This document shows positions 60,737 to 64,000 of a stretch of 64,000 nucleotides of DNA, piece by piece. The notes under the pieces were generated by a model. That model was not told the origin of the DNA, made no database searches, and worked only from the letters and a program-made list of their open reading frames with translations. The number at the start of each line of letters is the position of its first letter. Position 1 is the first letter of the stretch. The stretch lies in NCBI GenBank assembly GCA_022605955.1, contig JAKCOZ010000002.1:72954783-73018782 (forward strand). The letters are read 5' to 3'. Position numbers and translations under genes: made by a program. This DNA comes from Rallus limicola (taxonomy: Eukaryota > Chordata > Aves > Gruiformes > Rallidae).

Positions 60737-61096
60737 TTGGTTCATGTCATTGAAATCTGTGTACCCACTGACACAGCTAAGCTGGAAGATGGGCTCAAGG
60801 AAAGTGCCTGGCATGGTTCCTCTGCTGAGAAGCAAATGGTTTGCAGGGCCAGAGTTGGGCTGATGTTAAGTCAAGCCCATCTGTGGATGTCAAGCTTCAA
60901 CTCCCTTGCAGTACAAAATCACTCCTACTTTCAAATGCTGACACACTCTTTGGAATTGAATCTCACCAAGACTGTTCTGTGAGTTCAACCTGTATTAGTC
61001 ATCAGAGAATCCATGAAATGCTTTCCAAATGGAAAAGCCTAGGTTCAAGTCTGCACCTTTTTAGACAGCAGAAATCTTTTGGTTATTTTTATTGAT
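60737..61096 (+). pseudogene. Coding-like patch in two frames, uncertain
   Basis: One frame reads EICVPTDTAKLEDGLKESAW, HGSSAEKQMVCRARVG. The next frame continues SWADVKSSPSVDVKLQLPC, LSNADTLFGIESHQDCSVS and CISHQRIHEMLSKWKSLG to a TGA (61094-61096). Both are protein-like and overlap at about 60850, as a once-continuous frame with a one-base shift would look. It could be a decayed coding segment, two alternative frames, or chance. No family recognised. Confidence 0.17.
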
Positions 61097-63774
61097 TACC
61101 TGGTGTCCACCAAAGCAAATTAAATTTGAGGGTGGGTGGAGTTTAGGGGCTGGGATCCCAAGGTATGTATATTATCCCCACGCAGTTCTTAACTCTTTCT
61201 TCCTGTATTAATTCACATCTAATAACACTAGGGTGTATTGCCCGTTTGGCTTTGATAAGGTCTGTATTCTCCATGGAAATTTCTAAGGGAAACTTGAGGC
61301 TTGTCAATTTGGCAACTTTGCAAACTTAGCCAGTGTTGGGTGAAAGGTTTAAGTACTTAGTAGGGGTTCTGAAAGTTTCCTTGTGTGATCCCCCTAAAAA
61401 TTTTATCTTAGAAAATAATTATTAGAATATTCCAGTGAATATCTTCTTGGTTAATCTTTTAAATTACAGGTGTTCTTTGTTGTCTTTGTGAGCATGTTAC
61501 AAAAAGTTCAAAACCAAATCATGCTGCTTCAGCATACTTACTAAGAATATGTTAAAGAGTCTTACATCACCCCACACACTGGTCTGACTGTTAGCTAGAT
61601 GTTATGTTACCTAACTGTAGTTCAGGGAAGCATATTTTTATATTTAAGGCAAAACCAACAGAAGGAAACAGAAAAGGACCTTTCTTTCATGGGTGAACGC
61701 TCTTCTCACTGATCCTATTGGGAGTGGTGTTGACACAATGAAAGGAAAAAAACCCCTATTGAAAGAAATTCTGTTAATGTGGAAATTTATGCATGGTTAC
61801 TCTCAAATTGGTATATATTACATACCTAGTCTAAAGGAACAGAAATGCATTGGTTTTCATACTGTATACACATGGAAAAACTAATAACTTGGAGTATTAA
61901 AGTGACCAGTAATTTGTGAAGTCCTGGAAATGAGTGATGCAACCAAAACTTGCTTATGCTCCTAGTGTCTGCAGTAGCTCCTGAAGGCTAATGAACCCTT
62001 TGGTAGTTACTGAAAGCTAATGAACCCTCAAATGATGCATTTTAAACAGGAACATAGTTCTAATAATACTTGTGGTTCATGCCTTAGGAAGGATGAAATA
62101 GTTGGATAATACCTGTTCCATTTGGATCTGGGGGACAAAAAAAAGAGAGGTAAAATTTTAAAGAACATCTAAAAAACTGACAATAAGGTGAATTCTGGGT
62201 ACCAATGCTAAATATTGTATTTACTAAATGATAGATATTTCATCATGGAGGAGGGATTGGCACTTCCTCATCAGGCTTCTTTTCTGTCATCAGTCTTGTG
62301 TTTGCAAAGAGTGGAACAGAAAGCTAGTTTATTGTTAGTGTTAAATGGTTTTCTGTCCCTCTGTGGAGCAAACTAGGCGGGTTGTATATACCAGAGCACC
62401 AGGGGTACAATGAACACCATCTTCTTGTTTCCAGATGTTGAAATCTCTTCCTGAGCATCTGTGCCTGAGCAGAACTGCCTTCATACCTGTCCCACTGTGA
62501 AGTACTAAGTAAATGAATGCCACAGGCACCCATCTCCTCTATGCACACTGGCTGCCTGACAGGAGCTCCTTTGTGCACCTATGACACCTGAGTTTACCTG
62601 ACAAGGGAACTTTTAGGAGGAGTGAAAAAATGTGTGATGGATCTTAGGCGCCCTGTCTTGAAGGTGGAGGTTTTTGTAATTATCATGCATCTTAAATCAT
62701 TCCCAGCCTACACAATGAGTTGATTTGAACAAACAGTTTTTGTAAAACAACAGCAAAGAAAAGCAGCCCACAAAGATAACCATGACTAAAAAGGCTAAAA
62801 ATTTACAATTTTATATTATTAAAAATAGTAGTGGATGCCTAGAGAAAATGGTAGAAATGTGAATTGCAGTCAGCAGTTAATAGGATTTTTATTTTCTTTA
62901 TATTTAAGTAATACAAATAATGAAAAAAAAAATTGCAAACACCACAAGCATGACTGGAATTATTAATAAATTTTCCACTGGTGGTGGAGCTTTAAGGAGA
63001 TGCAGAATATAAAAGCAGCAGTTTGTCCTCCTCCTTCCTTTTGCAGCTGTAAAAATAATCAGTAAAATGTACAGAATGTTGTCAGCTTGAACAAATTTCT
63101 TGGTATCCTCTTAATACTTGCAGTTACATTTTAGGAAAATGTTTTAATACTGAAACATCTGAGATTTATTTTGAGATGACAGCAAGTACCTATTTAGAAC
63201 TAAGTGTGTAAGTTTGACTTCTTCAGTTTGGTTTTTCAGTACATAGCTAGTCAAAAGAATACATACCAGGAGAAATTTTAAGCTTCATGTGTTTTCTCTA
63301 GCAAGTAAGAGTTTAGGTTGATACCAATTTAAGTGTTTGAACTTATTCTACTCATGCAGTGACGACTGCTCTAAAGAACCTTTGGTTTAGAAACATGTAG
63401 TCCTTGCTTATGTGTCTCTTCAGATATTTAGTTAATATTCTGTTTCATGAAGAAACAGAGGAGAAGGAAGAGATAATACTGGTTTCTCTTAATCTTGCAT
63501 AAATAGCAAGATACAACATGAGGACAAAAGTCCAAGGTTTATAAAGGATTGCCTGTGTCATCAGATTTACTCCTCTGCCTTCAGCCAGCCACATTTTTCA
63601 CATATGTTTGTCAAGTTCAGGTTCTTAGATTCAACCACAGCACTGATAAAAGTGCTCCAAACCTTAATGACTGTCACGAATAGAAACTACCTTATGGTTT
63701 TCAACGTAAATGTAAGATAAAGGAAATGGTTAATAACAATCCCCATGTCAACATTGTTCCTTTACTTCCTCCAG
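61097..63774. other. Unique AT-rich DNA, no gene seen
   Basis: Only short frames. A near duplication, ctgaaggctaatgaaccct (from 61981) and ctgaaagctaatgaaccct (from 62010), lies here with a 29-bp period. Confidence 0.5.
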
Positions 63775-63871
63775 TCACGTCCAGTCCCATGATGTGTTTG
63801 TGGAGAATGATCAGCCTGTGATGGATTCTCCTGTACCTGATGCTCTTTGTACTCTTGCTCATGGGAACTAG
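63775..63871 (+). CDS. Candidate terminal exon, unidentified
   Basis: An excellent acceptor (ttcctttacttcctccag|T) opens a frame of 31 codons to a TAG: HVQSHDVFVENDQPVMDSP then VPDALCTLAHGN. The acidic, proline-containing composition is unlike the surrounding AT-rich frames and fits a protein C-terminus. It needs a preceding exon with a two-base overhang; the alternative donor of the candidate at 43492 would give that phase. Short, so chance is quite possible. Confidence 0.25.
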
Positions 63872-64000
63872 AATTGTTTGTGGTTTTCAAGGCAAAATCT
63901 TACTGGTGCCTTGAATAACACTGTTGGTGGTGTATTTTCTAGGGGAAGGAGGCCTGTATAAGTCAGTAAGTTGTTAAGTTAGATATTCACCTAAGTTTTC

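Noticed and set aside
1..64000. CRISPR arrays, bacterial operons, prophage or defence systems
   Set aside because: No regularly spaced repeats, no closely packed ORFs with ribosome binding sites, and clear vertebrate repeat content.

Overview
The window looks like bird nuclear DNA. It is AT-rich and has no dense coding. Its interspersed repeats are almost entirely chicken-repeat-1 (CR1) LINE copies: 5'-truncated, with CR1 ORF2 C-terminal frames and 3' tails built from ATTCTGTG-type octamers. I see no L1, Alu or other mammalian-type repeats. One LTR of the type I associate with avian ERVL-class elements supports this. The species cannot be named from the sequence, and no complete host gene is visible.

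Layout. 1-3.97 kb: an old CR1 copy on the minus strand (349-1048), with a broken retrocopy of histone H2B directly upstream of it on the same strand (1066-1438), then a possible exon. 4-15 kb: four CR1 copies on the plus strand, a possible LTR-like block (about 5.7-6.7 kb), a perfect 20-bp inverted repeat forming a 71-nt hairpin (7575-7645), and one candidate exon (11550-11718). 20.1-22 kb: two plus-strand CR1 copies; the second keeps an uninterrupted C-terminal ORF2 frame. 26.8-36.4 kb: the most repeat-rich part, with five CR1 loci, an ERVL-like solo LTR (35202-35825), and a rearranged CR1 whose endonuclease segment sits beside its 3' end without the reverse transcriptase region. It also holds the best candidate host exon (30235-30483). 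36.5-64 kb: mostly unique, intron-like or intergenic AT-rich DNA with two more minus-strand CR1 copies (about 45.1-45.9 and 54.6-55.3 kb), homopolymer runs, and several weak candidate exons.

The candidate exons are mostly on the plus strand. Each has splice-like borders, an open frame and protein-like composition, but I recognise none of the products and their reading phases do not all chain together. They could be exons of one large gene, of several genes, or chance. The strongest unusual observation is the histone H2B pseudogene abutting a CR1 in the same orientation. This could be a template-switch chimera made by CR1 reverse transcriptase, which would be notable because replication-dependent histone mRNAs lack poly(A). 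I found no CRISPR arrays, bacterial-type operons, rRNA, tRNA or intact viral genes.
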